Below are positions 47,001-49,902 of a DNA stretch of 64,000 nucleotides, piece by piece. This stretch comes from Solea solea (Eukaryota; Chordata; Actinopteri; Pleuronectiformes; Soleidae): the NCBI RefSeq assembly GCF_958295425.1, contig NC_081146.1, forward strand, positions 1,008,501-1,072,500. Direction: 5' to 3'. A program made the position numbers and the translations under genes. The stretch's first letter is position 1, and every line of letters begins with the position of its first letter. The notes under the pieces were generated by a model, which did not search any database, was not told the DNA's origin, and saw nothing but the letters and a program-made list of their open reading frames with translations.

Positions 47001-48516
47001 AGTTCTTGTTAATCTGCTACTGTAAATTGGGCGTTTGTTCTGCCTGGTTCACGTCAGCTAGAAGGATTGTAATATCAGAGGTTTCATTTACATCAACGTT
47101 TGAATCGGTGTTCATGTGCATATGTGCGTGTGTGCGTGTGTGTGTGTGTGTGTATGGATAGGTGCAGTCAGGATGTCTAAAAAAAGAAAAGTGGACATAA
47201 GAGACTTCTTTAGAAGTCCAAGTGTAAGTTACTCAAAGAAATGCATTACACCCATCCTGCAACACCTTCACTGGCTCCCAAAAAAACAGCATATCCACTT
47301 CAAGATCCTCATCATCAATTAAGCCTTTTTATTAAAAAAGGGAAATATACAATATATACAAATGGAATTTTATACATCCAAGTTTTTTCCTCTATAACCG
47401 TATCATTAAAAAAATTGATGATTGTTGCCCCACTACCTCACTGTTCATGCCATGCATCAATATATTTTTGCAATAGGAAACTAGAAGAGTTACTAGAAAA
47501 CACAGTCAACTGAAAGATTAGTTTTATTAAAAATATTTGTGTGTCCCCCACTTCTGAAATCAAAATTACGTCCATGCCCTCAGATTAGTTTTTGCGTTCC
47601 GTCAGATTAGTTTTACGTTCCGTCAGATTAGTTTTTGCGTTTCATCAGATTAGTTTTTGCGTTTCCTTGTATTAGTTTTTGCGTTCCGTCGGATTAATTT
47701 TTGTGTTTCCTCAGATTAGTTTTTGCGTTCCCTTGTATTAGTTTTTGCGTTCCGTCAATTTAGTTTTTGCGTTCCGTCAGATTAGTTTTTGCGTTCCGTC
47801 TGATTAATTTTTGTGTTTCCTCAGATTAGTTTTTGCGTTCCCTTGTATTATTTTTTGCACTCCGTCAATTTAGTTTTTGCGTTCCGTCAGATTAGTTTTT
47901 GCGTTCCGTCAGATTAGTTTTTGCGTTCCGTCAGATTAGTTTTTGCGTTCCGTCAGATTAGTTTTTGCGCTTGTTCCCTCAGATTAGTTTTTGCATTCCA
48001 TCAGATTAGTTTTTGCGTTCCCTTGTATTAGTTTTTGCGTTCCGTCAATTTAGTTTTTGCGTTTCCTCAGATTAGTTTTTGCGTTCCGTCAGATTAGTTT
48101 TTGCGTTCCGTCAGATTAGTTTTTGCGCTTGTTCCCTCAGATTAGTTTTTGCGTTCCGTCAGATTAGTTTTTGCGCTTGTTCCCTCAGATTAGTTTTTGC
48201 GTTCCCTCAGATCAAGACAAACATAATTTCTGCTGCTGAAGTTCTTTGGTGCTGAGGTGGGAGGAGCCAAAAGTGTGACTCAGCTCACATTATGTTATGA
48301 ACAATCAAACAACACATCAACACTCACTGTCCAGTAGGAGAAACTGGGCGTGTCCCTGCGTTGCGTCTCGTTGCTGCGCCGACAGTCGGTACACCACAGT
48401 GCCGGGCATGGCGTCAGGACTGACAGCTCCCAGGTACGGAGAGGGAAACATGGTCCACTGAAGGTCAGCCTGACTGAGCATGCTCAGTGTCAACCTGCAC
48501 AGGTACCAGTCATCAG
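272..48516 (-). CDS. type III classical cadherin (DN-/Hz-cadherin, neural-cadherin-like), partial gene of 27 exons
   Basis: A large calcium-dependent adhesion receptor of the plasma membrane. Seen: 27 minus-strand exons with GT-AG boundaries, matching phases and no stop, about 2046 codons. Codons 1-1560 form cadherin repeats with some 14 repeat junctions (DVNDN, DINDH, DENDC types) and several DRE calcium motifs (LDRE, FDRE); codons 1563-1740 are a conserved membrane-proximal segment plus a cysteine box (CSHSGGC); then EGF (about 1765-1800), laminin G (about 1805-1998) and a second EGF (about 2000-2046). Known of the family: type III cadherins keep this EGF/laminin G block, unlike vertebrate type I and II classical cadherins; FAT and CELSR proteins have a different order. 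Inferred: the second laminin G, membrane helix and catenin-binding tail lie below base 1, and the first exons lie above the window. No promoter was identified. Confidence 0.88.
485..3900. repeat. 42-bp minisatellite with higher-order duplication
   Basis: About 80 tandem copies of a 42-bp AT-rich unit (core TTCTTAAATGTGAA then TTTTCTACTTTCTG). Because 42 is a multiple of three, long open frames of 14-residue repeats ([14 protein letters not shown]) arise on the plus strand; they are not genes. A marker variant (TTGCTTCTCATATG) recurs at 1621, 2168 and 3381, and another (CATTTGTCAACATC) at about 1445 and 3205, so a block of about 1.76 kb has been duplicated inside the array. It fills nearly the whole intron between the exons at 272-452 and 3971-4082. 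Confidence 0.93.
3971..4082 (-). CDS. cadherin gene exon: laminin G C-terminal half
   Basis: 112 bp. It enters in phase 2 and leaves in phase 0. It encodes [12 protein letters not shown] and the [11 protein letters not shown] segment typical of a laminin G fold. A second possible acceptor (ttccag at 4063/4064) would give a 93-bp exon, but only the acceptor at 4083-4084 keeps the phase of the preceding exon and restores the expected LNV-PLQLGG stretch, so that was chosen. Confidence 0.85.
4226..4338 (-). CDS. cadherin gene exon: laminin G middle part
   Basis: 113 bp, phase 0 in, phase 2 out. It starts [11 protein letters not shown], a usual laminin G strand, and ends in GETPGSQ. The acceptor follows a (TG)n tract (tgtatgttcag). 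Two GT sites lie close together at the donor side; the chosen one (CAGAG|gtcaga) is the one that joins in frame to the next exon, so the last few residues are slightly less certain than the rest. Confidence 0.83.
4464..5509. mobile_element. long palindromic (foldback) DNA element
   Basis: About 1.05 kb with inverted arms of some 360-400 bp around a unique centre of about 270 bp (near 4820-5090). Both ends carry the same order of motifs in opposite direction: AACCTGATAATGTAATAA, then repeated TGATAATGTAATAA blocks, a CTCGAGAGCTCTAGCG block, and AACTTTTGACTTGTTCATCC. The arms differ by point changes only. No transposase frame is visible. It lies in the intron between the exons at 4226-4338 and 5644-5771. 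Inferred to be a non-autonomous foldback or MITE-like element; the superfamily is not assigned. Confidence 0.8.
5644..5771 (-). CDS. cadherin gene exon: laminin G N-terminal/middle part
   Basis: 128 bp, phase 1 in, phase 0 out. It encodes [16 protein letters not shown] followed by [14 protein letters not shown], the W-H-R-D pattern found in laminin G domains. Donor GGCAAG|gtaaag and acceptor ccgtgcag. It joins cleanly to AVQLILDQ in the next exon. Confidence 0.9.
5855..6069 (-). CDS. cadherin gene exon: end of first EGF and start of laminin G
   Basis: 215 bp, phase 2 in, phase 1 out. It encodes the last EGF cysteines ([12 protein letters not shown]) and the laminin G start ([11 protein letters not shown], then [19 protein letters not shown]). 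GLLLYNG is a hallmark of laminin G strands. Donor CTGTAG|gtgagt and acceptor gtccctcag. Confidence 0.92.
6070..7010. repeat. 40-bp minisatellite filling an intron
   Basis: About 22 diverged tandem copies of a unit near 40 bp (GATGTAAAGAACAGCTCATT, then ATTTGGCAGTCAGTCTCTC). It occupies nearly all of the 946-bp intron between the exons at 5855-6069 and 7016-7293. Frames through it encode repeats such as [10 protein letters not shown]; they are treated as non-coding. Confidence 0.9.
7016..7293 (-). CDS. cadherin gene exon: cysteine box and first EGF domain
   Basis: 278 bp, phase 0 in, phase 2 out. It encodes [17 protein letters not shown], then CSHSGGC, a CGC segment and the EGF start ([12 protein letters not shown]). 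The VGVDDC-CSHSGGC-CGC order before an EGF domain is what separates type III cadherins from FAT or CELSR proteins. Acceptor cccctccag, donor GATTCAG|gtgcat. Confidence 0.92.
7650..7892. mobile_element. MITE copy 1 of an inverted-repeat family
   Basis: One of eight copies in the window. The family has inverted arms (ATCAGTGATTTTAACATCAC on one side, AAAATCACTGATTTTCTC on the other) around a core with GTTGTTGATCCACTGCTGCC and CACACGAGGCAGCAG. This copy is cut by a hAT-like element inserted at 7893. Confidence 0.75.
7893..8579. mobile_element. non-autonomous hAT-like transposon with 8-bp target duplication
   Basis: 687 bp. It starts CAGCAGTCCCCAACTTTTTT and ends in the reverse complement of CAGTGGTCCCCAATCCCCGG, both followed by CCNCGGACCGGT-like sequence. 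It is flanked by a perfect 8-bp duplication GTTTACAA (7885-7892 and 8580-8587). An 8-bp duplication with CAG ends is typical of hAT elements. A (CAG)n tract lies inside (about 8198-8225). No transposase is visible. It is nested in MITE copy 1. Confidence 0.85.
8623..8858 (-). CDS. cadherin gene exon: conserved membrane-proximal segment
   Basis: 236 bp, phase 1 in, phase 0 out. It encodes [20 protein letters not shown], then [12 protein letters not shown] and [12 protein letters not shown]. This region, outside the cadherin repeats and before the cysteine box, is conserved in DN-cadherin-type proteins (family knowledge, from memory). Donor AAAGACAAG|gtgaat. The 141-bp intron before it has a length divisible by three and no in-frame stop. 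Confidence 0.88.
9000..9184 (-). CDS. cadherin gene exon: end of the last cadherin repeat
   Basis: 185 bp, phase 2 in, phase 1 out. It encodes [16 protein letters not shown] and [19 protein letters not shown], then [20 protein letters not shown]. It is a terminal cadherin-like strand set without a DXNDN junction, leading into the membrane-proximal segment. Donor GTCCA|gtgagt, acceptor tctctcag. Confidence 0.88.
9185..10080. other. intron with simple repeats only
   Basis: An intron of 896 bp. It holds a short (TC)n tract near 9460-9482 and a 6-bp repeat (GACATG) near 9850-9925. I see no gene or clear mobile element. Confidence 0.6.
10081..10174 (-). CDS. cadherin gene exon: linker within the last cadherin repeats
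   Basis: 94 bp, phase 1 in, phase 2 out. It encodes [18 protein letters not shown] and [12 protein letters not shown]. It carries the VQAPDLDD calcium-binding-like start of a cadherin repeat. Both boundaries and phases fit the neighbours (GG|ILPTT and PSR|FFSL). Confidence 0.87.
10200..10322. repeat. short tandem repeat of about 35 bp
   Basis: Four imperfect copies of a unit holding TTAGCAGCTAACATAGCTAT, close to the donor of the exon at 10344. No function assigned. Confidence 0.65.
10344..11340 (-). CDS. cadherin gene exon: about three cadherin repeats
   Basis: 997 bp, the largest exon; phase 0 in, phase 1 out. Repeat junctions [18 protein letters not shown] and DRNDHAHSP are visible, with LDRE and FDRE motifs. 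Junction spacing of about 100-110 residues matches the usual cadherin repeat. Acceptor gtcttttag, donor TTTTGGCG|gtatgt. Confidence 0.95.
11421..12050 (-). CDS. cadherin gene exon: two cadherin repeats
   Basis: 630 bp, exactly 210 codons, phase 0 at both ends. Junctions DVNDNAPFF and DINDHPPVF and two LDRE motifs are present. It starts [19 protein letters not shown]. Acceptor aactcctcag, donor GCTCAG|gtgagt. Confidence 0.95.
12110..12425. mobile_element. MITE copy 2 of the inverted-repeat family
   Basis: Longer arms are visible here: CACTGTGAGACTGACTTTAC on the left and TCTCACAGTGAGATAAAGAC on the right in opposite orientation. The core with GTTGTTGATCCACTGCTGCC is present, but the inner part of the right arm is deleted. 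Confidence 0.75.
12426..12780. other. intron sequence, nothing recognised
   Basis: Continues from the MITE flank (possibly the outer part of a longer element) into a TC-rich stretch. No gene seen. Confidence 0.5.
12785..13030. repeat. 11-bp minisatellite (GTGTTCAGCGT)
   Basis: About 22 copies of an 11-bp unit with variants GTGTTCAGTGT and GTGAATGTTCA, directly upstream of the LINE that starts near 13.1 kb. Confidence 0.88.
13160..16015 (+). mobile_element. broken non-LTR retrotransposon (LINE), endonuclease and reverse transcriptase remnants
   Basis: Plus-strand remnant of one long ORF. Endonuclease motifs: [21 protein letters not shown] and ILGDFNHC. Reverse transcriptase motifs: [49 protein letters not shown] and YADDT. 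Frameshifts occur near 13.65 and 14.70 kb and stops near 14925, 14946 and 15344. The 3' end is AAAAACC followed by CTTGAAC repeats. The group is of jockey/CR1/Rex1 type; the exact clade is not assigned. It lies in the intron between the exons at 11421 and 18279, opposite to the host gene. Confidence 0.9.
13788..15850 (+). pseudogene. LINE reverse transcriptase pseudogene
   Basis: Contains the reverse transcriptase core of the LINE above: palm motif A DYSSAFNT, motif [11 protein letters not shown], motif C YADDT, then a thumb-like region [18 protein letters not shown] and [16 protein letters not shown]. It is broken by one frameshift (about 14.70 kb) and several stops, so it is not active. Confidence 0.88.
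16478..17680 (-). mobile_element. internally deleted DIRS-like retroelement with inverted repeats
   Basis: Inverted arms 16519-16680 and 17500-17645 (shared CCACCTACCATAAATACC and CATTATGCCAA blocks) flank a minus-strand gag-like remnant. A second inverted pair, 16480-16512 with 16712-16750 (AACCCCGGTTCTCTGAGTAA type), lies within the left part. The coding remnant has [35 protein letters not shown] and [16 protein letters not shown], which I recall from fish DIRS1-type (tyrosine recombinase) elements. No recombinase or reverse transcriptase remains. The class call is from memory, not a search. Confidence 0.65.
16762..17476 (-). pseudogene. DIRS-type gag-like ORF remnant
   Basis: Starts with an acidic segment ([13 protein letters not shown], then [11 protein letters not shown]), followed by the conserved [18 protein letters not shown] and [17 protein letters not shown] part. 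At least one frameshift lies between 17280 and 16990. It ends within [12 protein letters not shown]. Probably dead. Confidence 0.6.
18279..18562 (-). CDS. cadherin gene exon: one cadherin repeat
   Basis: 284 bp, phase 1 in, phase 0 out. It encodes [19 protein letters not shown], a [11 protein letters not shown] motif and the junction [19 protein letters not shown]. Acceptor cacgtccag, donor ATCCTGCAG|gtcagt. The next exon lies 6.2 kb away, beyond a LINE and a DIRS-like remnant. Confidence 0.93.
18563..19796. other. intron with CA/TG microsatellites
   Basis: Holds (GT)n and (CA)n tracts (about 18815, 18990, 19405-19450, 19555-19590, 19645-19680) and a short CTAACCTTAGCCTTAACC stretch with a palindromic GGGGACCAGGTTTTGGTCCC motif near 19270-19370. 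No gene seen. Confidence 0.6.
19797..19886. repeat. (GA)n/(GACA)n microsatellite at the 3' end of a Tx1-like LINE
   Basis: A purine tract of GAGA and GACAGA units. It borders the 3' end of the minus-strand LINE at 19887; a matching (GA)n tract borders the 5' end at about 27788-27822. Confidence 0.88.
19941..22731 (-). pseudogene. Tx1-like ORF2, reverse transcriptase half (broken)
   Basis: Continues from [16 protein letters not shown] (end of the endonuclease domain) through the reverse transcriptase ([25 protein letters not shown]) to a C-terminal region ending near 19941. Frames change near 21.93, 21.70, 20.80 and 20.46 kb, so the ORF cannot be translated whole. Confidence 0.87.
22734..25525 (+). 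pseudogene. ORF of the nested LINE (broken)
   Basis: The frame is stopped at 23680 by a TGA that fits a CGA to TGA change (CPT*HGK), shifts near 24.17 kb, and is joined out of frame near 24.77 kb. There the segment between motif A (FADF, at a T-run) and the SPLLFMLY region is missing, so the B motif (QG) has been deleted. Not active. Confidence 0.85.
22734..25690 (+). mobile_element. nested non-LTR retrotransposon (LINE) inside the Tx1-like element
   Basis: Plus-strand LINE inserted in ORF2 of the minus-strand Tx1-like element. Endonuclease motifs: [35 protein letters not shown] and GSSDHSCVL. Reverse transcriptase motifs: [29 protein letters not shown] and FADDSVIV. The 3' end is TTGCCCTTCGGGGACATTAAAG with an AATC-type tail. 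It must be younger than the Tx1 copy it splits. Jockey/CR1/Rex1-type; exact clade not assigned. Confidence 0.9.
25690..26208 (-). pseudogene. Tx1-like ORF2, endonuclease start
   Basis: Starts near [25 protein letters not shown] and [20 protein letters not shown] are apurinic-endonuclease motifs. A frameshift lies near 25.93 kb. It ends at SKMIETFDL, where the nested LINE interrupts it; the protein would resume with CDVWRCFHR at 22.69 kb. Confidence 0.85.
26375..27566 (-). pseudogene. Tx1-like ORF1 (gag-like, one CCHC knuckle)
   Basis: N-terminal part [18 protein letters not shown], then a one-base shift near 27440, [17 protein letters not shown], an in-frame TGA at about 27270 where TGG is expected (KKIII*NAPPF), a conserved [17 protein letters not shown] block and a zinc knuckle [14 protein letters not shown]. 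The tail is rich in T, H and D repeats ([12 protein letters not shown]). Probably dead. Confidence 0.82.
27788..27822. repeat. (GA)n microsatellite at the 5' end of the Tx1-like LINE
   Basis: A pure (GA)n run touching the element's first bases (GAGTGAATGTTGGGAGTGGG on the minus strand). Confidence 0.88.
27836..27905. mobile_element. short LINE/SINE 3' tail fragment
   Basis: Holds GCCAATAAAGACCTTTAAGA followed by TTGAATTGAATTGAG, a 3' tail type common in fish retroelements. Too short to classify. Confidence 0.5.
28077..28220 (-). CDS. cadherin gene exon: cadherin repeat junction
   Basis: 144 bp, phase 1 in, phase 1 out. It encodes [19 protein letters not shown] and [20 protein letters not shown]. 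The acceptor is tctcctcctcag|ACACGTCG; the same acceptor sequence is repeated through the next 2.4 kb of the intron. Donor GATGAAG|gtgatt. Confidence 0.92.
28221..30660. repeat. about 44-bp minisatellite containing the splice acceptor of the adjacent exon
   Basis: Roughly 45 copies of CTGAGGAGGAGAGGACGACA, then AACACACTGAACTACTGTGT, with (TG) runs of variable length. Read on the gene strand each unit is tttgtcgtcctctcctcctcag|acac, that is the pyrimidine tract, AG and first four exon bases of the exon at 28077-28220. The array also has higher-order duplication (29430-29900 resembles 30170-30590). A dispersed repeat is inserted at 28684-29013. Confidence 0.92.
28684..29013. mobile_element. dispersed repeat inserted in the 44-bp minisatellite
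   Basis: About 330 bp with ACTTTATTGTCATCATACTG, GGTGGGAGGAAACTGGAGAG, AGAACATGCAAACTCCACAC and CACTGTGCCACCATGCCGCC, a set of blocks I recall as common in fish genomes. The array unit resumes on both sides, with AACTA repeated at the borders, which may be a target duplication or just the unit. Class not assigned. Confidence 0.7.
30750..30936 (-). CDS. cadherin gene exon: second half of a cadherin repeat
   Basis: 187 bp, phase 0 in, phase 1 out. It encodes [33 protein letters not shown] and [13 protein letters not shown]. Donor CCAACACTG|gtaaca, acceptor ctcctcag. The 84-bp intron before it is short, a multiple of three and stop-free in frame. Confidence 0.92.
31021..31148 (-). CDS. cadherin gene exon: first half of a cadherin repeat
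   Basis: 128 bp, phase 1 in, phase 0 out. It encodes [20 protein letters not shown] and [15 protein letters not shown], the calcium-binding junction and start of a repeat. Acceptor gatgtttcttcag, donor CACGGGAGG|gtgagg. Confidence 0.92.
31240..33160. repeat. 12-bp minisatellite (GTTTACGCCAGR)
   Basis: About 160 copies of a 12-bp unit. On the minus strand it reads as VNSGVNPG repeats in an open frame that continues without a stop into the exon at 31021-31148. Treated as intronic because a good acceptor and the preceding exon's phase define that exon without it. Confidence 0.93.
33274..33523 (-). CDS. cadherin gene exon: cadherin repeat
   Basis: 250 bp, phase 0 in, phase 1 out. It encodes [40 protein letters not shown] and FTSVYINVT. 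Donor GTGACGG|gtgaga, acceptor ctccttcag. A MITE begins 28 bp upstream of the acceptor. Confidence 0.92.
33551..33861. mobile_element. MITE copy 3 of the inverted-repeat family
   Basis: Full arms: GAAGTTTGTAAACCACTCAC on the left, GAGTGGTTTACAAAGTCAGT on the right, with the core GTTGTTGATCCACTGCTGCC and CACACGAGGCAGCA. It lies next to the acceptor of the exon at 33274-33523. A partial family-like fragment also lies at about 33985-34045, next to the donor of the following exon. Confidence 0.8.
34057..34224 (-). CDS. cadherin gene exon: cadherin repeat with a degenerate junction
   Basis: 168 bp, 56 codons, phase 0 at both ends. It encodes [20 protein letters not shown] and [15 protein letters not shown]; the junction DXNDN is changed to NVHNQ, so calcium binding there may be weaker. 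Acceptor gtgtccctgcag, donor ATTGTG|gtgagt. Confidence 0.9.
34226..34530. repeat. 16-bp minisatellite adjoining a splice acceptor
   Basis: About 18 copies of GGACACCACAGACAGT with short CCACAGACA variants. On the gene strand this is a pyrimidine-rich GTCTGTGGTGTCC array that runs up to the acceptor of the exon at 34057-34224. Confidence 0.9.
34625..35350. repeat. TG-rich minisatellite containing the splice donor of the adjacent exon
   Basis: Units of (TG)n separated by GACCTGTGATATG or GACCTGTGATGTG. On the gene strand these read CATATCACAG|gtcacac, the same as the last ten bases of the exon at 35351-35523 and its donor. I count about 17 copies besides the real one. Confidence 0.9.
35351..35523 (-). 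CDS. cadherin gene exon: cadherin repeat
   Basis: 173 bp, phase 1 in, phase 0 out. It encodes [20 protein letters not shown], then NAVITYSL and [13 protein letters not shown]. Acceptor cgttgtctcag, donor ATATCACAG|gtcacg. The donor is a weak GTCACG form, and many copies of nearly the same site follow in the intron. Confidence 0.92.
35570..37367 (+). mobile_element. L2-like LINE, 5'-truncated
   Basis: Plus-strand remnant with reverse transcriptase motifs [61 protein letters not shown] and [11 protein letters not shown], then [16 protein letters not shown] and [21 protein letters not shown] deletion removes part of the fingers near 35670; frames shift near 36160-36290. The 3' end is CTATACAAATAACATTGAATTGAATTG. 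It lies in the intron between the exons at 35351 and 37748. Confidence 0.9.
35690..36758 (+). pseudogene. L2-like reverse transcriptase remnant
   Basis: Carries motifs A ([10 protein letters not shown]), B (VPQGSVLGP) and C (YADDTQLY) with the thumb region, but in at least two frames. The endonuclease is absent. Not active. Confidence 0.85.
37368..37747. repeat. 45-48-bp minisatellite containing the splice donor of the adjacent exon
   Basis: Eight copies of a unit with ACTTGTACTCACACTGGTTG and a (TAG)n stretch. On the gene strand each has CCAGT|gtgagtacaag, matching the donor of the exon at 37748-37918. Six are exact, one reads gtgaga and one gcaagt. Spacings between copies and the real site are 45, 48, 45, 39, 45, 48, 48 and 48 bp, all multiples of three. 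Confidence 0.9.
37748..37918 (-). CDS. cadherin gene exon: cadherin repeat end
   Basis: 171 bp, phase 1 in and out. It encodes [20 protein letters not shown], then [20 protein letters not shown] and [11 protein letters not shown]. The donor ACCAGT|gtgagt was chosen because it gives the phase needed by the next exon (YQ|YFLRED). Copies of this donor follow in the intron, so longer versions of this exon are possible. Confidence 0.9.
37999..38167 (-). CDS. cadherin gene exon: cadherin repeat start
   Basis: 169 bp, phase 0 in, phase 1 out. It encodes [39 protein letters not shown] and FDIDPDS. Acceptor ctctggtctcag, donor GACTCAG|gtgagt. Confidence 0.92.
38247..38419 (-). CDS. cadherin gene exon: cadherin repeat end
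   Basis: 173 bp, phase 1 in, phase 0 out. It encodes [32 protein letters not shown] and the junction [12 protein letters not shown]. Acceptor gtttgtttgtag, donor CAGGAG|gtgagt. Confidence 0.92.
38615..39060. repeat. CA and TG microsatellites with a GAGAGAGTGCCTGTG unit
   Basis: Short (TG)n/(CA)n near 38618-38653, then a (TG)n tract broken at regular steps by GAGAGAGTGCC (38780-39030), making a compound minisatellite in the intron between the exons at 38247 and 39341. Confidence 0.85.
39341..39483 (-). CDS. cadherin gene exon: cadherin repeat start
   Basis: 143 bp, phase 2 in, phase 1 out. It encodes [35 protein letters not shown] and [12 protein letters not shown]. Acceptor ctctctcag, donor CACAAAG|gtgaag. 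Confidence 0.92.
39663..40040. mobile_element. MITE-like element with short inverted ends
   Basis: 378 bp including flanking TA on each side. Left end TAAAGGTCCAGTGTGTGAGA, right end ACTGGACCTTTA in opposite orientation. The left end with GTGACATCTAGTGGTGAG is a sequence I recall as common in fish. A TA target duplication would suit a Tc1/mariner- or PIF-type origin; this is inference. Confidence 0.65.
40308..40557 (-). CDS. cadherin gene exon: cadherin repeat
   Basis: 250 bp, phase 1 in, phase 2 out. It encodes [40 protein letters not shown] and the junction [14 protein letters not shown]. Two GT donors overlap (gtgtaagg); GAGCGT|gtaagg was chosen because it fits the next exon's phase (SQSV|YKTF). 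Confidence 0.92.
40851..40962 (-). CDS. cadherin gene exon: repeat junction
   Basis: 112 bp, phase 0 in, phase 1 out. It encodes [20 protein letters not shown] and [17 protein letters not shown]. Donor CTGCAAG|gtaaca; the acceptor ctgcag is preceded by a short, (CA)n-rich intron of 70 bp. Confidence 0.9.
41033..41237 (-). CDS. cadherin gene exon: cadherin repeat
   Basis: 205 bp, phase 2 in, phase 0 out. It encodes [39 protein letters not shown] and [19 protein letters not shown]. Acceptor gtgttcag, donor GCAGAG|gtacac. Confidence 0.92.
41335..41557 (-). CDS. cadherin gene exon: cadherin repeat
   Basis: 223 bp, phase 1 in, phase 2 out. It encodes [34 protein letters not shown] and a degenerate junction [20 protein letters not shown]. 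Acceptor gtctttccag, donor CAAAC|gtgagt. Confidence 0.92.
41758..43540. repeat. 9-bp minisatellite (ATGTTACTA/ATGTTACAA)
   Basis: About 195 copies of a 9-bp unit, read as TNV repeats or ISN/LVT repeats depending on strand and frame. Long open frames arise on both strands and are not genes. The same unit resumes at 45736-45850 on the far side of a LINE remnant. Confidence 0.95.
43541..45735 (-). mobile_element. LINE remnant (reverse transcriptase, possibly R2-like) inserted in the 9-bp array
   Basis: Minus-strand remnant. Motifs: [20 protein letters not shown] and [20 protein letters not shown] (reverse transcriptase motif A region), [17 protein letters not shown], then [36 protein letters not shown] and [17 protein letters not shown] recall this order from fish elements labelled as R2-like, but the clade is uncertain. 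Motif C was not found. Several frameshifts and a small rearranged stretch near 45.25-45.47 kb; not active. Confidence 0.72.
45736..45850. repeat. continuation of the 9-bp minisatellite
   Basis: About 12 copies of the ATGTTACTA-type unit, directly after the LINE sequence ending GTGACCACTCCGGT. It is the same unit as the main array 2.2 kb away. Confidence 0.88.
45851..46231. other. intron sequence, nothing recognised
   Basis: Between the 9-bp array and MITE copy 4. It includes a short (TTTA)n tract near 46165-46200. No exon seen. Confidence 0.55.
46232..46457. mobile_element. MITE copy 4 of the inverted-repeat family
   Basis: Has the left arm CACATGATCACGTCTGTATC and TTTGTAAACCACTCACTCTC, the core GTTGTTGATCCACTGCTGCC and the start of the right arm AGAAAATCACTGATTTAGAG, then passes into a (GA)n tract. 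The outer right arm is missing. Confidence 0.75.
46652..46695. repeat. first copies of the 22-bp minisatellite
   Basis: Two copies of the TTGCGTTCCGTCAG-type unit left of the inserted element; the rest lies at 47579-48215. Confidence 0.8.
46696..47578. mobile_element. DNA-transposon-like element interrupting a 22-bp array
   Basis: Inverted ends: GGACGTAATTTGTAAAAGTG with a G-run and ACA at the left, and the reverse complement of GGACGTAATTTTGATTTCAG with GTGGGGGACAC at the right. Inside, a short plus-strand frame [19 protein letters not shown] at 47173 resembles the start of some hAT transposases (from memory), followed by a LINE-like fragment [18 protein letters not shown]. Only a remnant; the superfamily call is tentative. 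Confidence 0.6.
47579..48215. repeat. 22-bp minisatellite (AGATTAGTTTTTGCGTTCCG)
   Basis: About 28 copies of a 22-bp unit AGATTAGTTTTTGCGTTCCGTC with variants ending CCTTGT or CCTC. It lies in the intron between the exons at 41335 and 48328, close to the latter. Confidence 0.92.
48328..48516 (-). CDS. cadherin gene exon: most upstream exon found
   Basis: 189 bp, phase 1 in and out. It encodes [40 protein letters not shown] and [10 protein letters not shown]. It fits the start of a cadherin repeat ([13 protein letters not shown]) and joins in frame to NDDCFEV. Acceptor ctgtctccag, donor CTGGACA|gtgagt. Because it enters in phase 1, at least one more exon must exist upstream. Confidence 0.9.
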
Positions 48517-49800
48517 CTGGAGACAGACAAAGAGAGTGAGAGAGAAAGAGAGTTTTAATTTCATTAAAGAAATGAAAGAAAATAAAGAGCTGACTGCTGA
48601 CAGTCACACACTGTCAGTGAAAGCATGGCTGTCAGCAGAGACAAGGAACAACTGATTTTATCCACTTAACTGAAGACCTGTTTATTAAAATCTATGTTAC
48701 TTTAAGTCTCCCCCCTGGGGGGGTGCTGACACTCTCCCGGGAGGGCGCGAGTAGGCTACAGGATGGGAAGGAAGAAAAAAATAAAAATAAAAAATTCCCC
48801 CCATGTCGAAATGCAAGTTGTTGGATTATTATAACAAACAAATAAATCATCCTCATGACGACTTTTTGGTACCAGGTACTATTTTAGTACCTGCTCCTGC
48901 GAGGTTCTAAGCTGCTCTGCTACTGTAGATCACTTAAAACTACTTAACAATCCTAAACACGTGTGTTAATCTCCAACAACTACCAGGGAAACCTCTATAT
49001 TTAACAGGAGTCATTTAAAGTGGAGTGGCGTATTTAAGGACAGCGCCGCTGATCGCGCACGGCATCACAGACCGCTGTAGTCTGTGGAGTAGGAGGCTGT
49101 ACTCCGGAGACGTGTGGACAGAAATCAAGCCGAACAGCGCCGAACTGTAGATGAGTTAAAACTACTTAACAATCCTAAAAACGTTGGTTAATCTCCAACA
49201 ACTACAGAAGTCTGGTGTAAAGTCACTAGTCACTCATGTGTGTGTGTGTGTGTCGCGTATAAAACGAAGTCACCGCAGTTTCACTCAGCCGTGCAGTGAT
49301 GACTCCGCCCATGTTAAGTAGGCAATTTTTTTTGTAGTTGAAATGCAAGAATTACTCCAAGAATTGAGGATCTTTGCAAGGCAAAGCAGGCTCAGGTCTC
49401 ATATGAACATCGCCTACAAGCTTCTGTAAAAAATGCAGATGATATTCCTACTATTAGACCTCGTAATAATAACAATAATAAAGCATCAATTCATATCAAA
49501 GGTCTGGTGCCAATTCCCAATTATACCAATAGCCTAGTAATGATAATAGGCCTACTGATGATGATGATGATGATGATAATAATAATACTAATAATAATAA
49601 AGTATGTAACCTCATATAATTATATAGCAAAAGCCTAGTAATGATAATAGGCCTACTACTACTCATAATAATAATGCCTGCAAGCTCACATTAGAAGTCT
49701 GGTGCTACTGCCAATTATAACAATAGCCCAGTAATGATAATAGTAGGCCTACTACCACTCATAATAATAATAATATTATGGGCCTAAAAAGAATTGCCTA
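48517..49800. other. intron or 5' region, repetitive, no exon seen
   Basis: Contains a direct repeat of AAAACTACTTAACAATCCTA with TTAATCTCCAACAACTAC (about 48936-48985 and 49158-49204) and GGTACCAGGTACTATTTTAG near 48868, which look like parts of a dispersed element. Short (ATG)/(AATA)-type tracts occur near 49555-49600. No coding sequence recognised. Confidence 0.55.
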
Positions 49801-49808
49801 GCCTATGG

Positions 49809-49877
<69 letters not shown>

Positions 49878-49902
49878 CATCCATCCATCCATCCATCCAT
49901 CC
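49809..49902. repeat. (ATCT)n then (ATCC)n microsatellite
   Basis: A tetranucleotide run of ATCT changing to ATCC. Confidence 0.95.
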
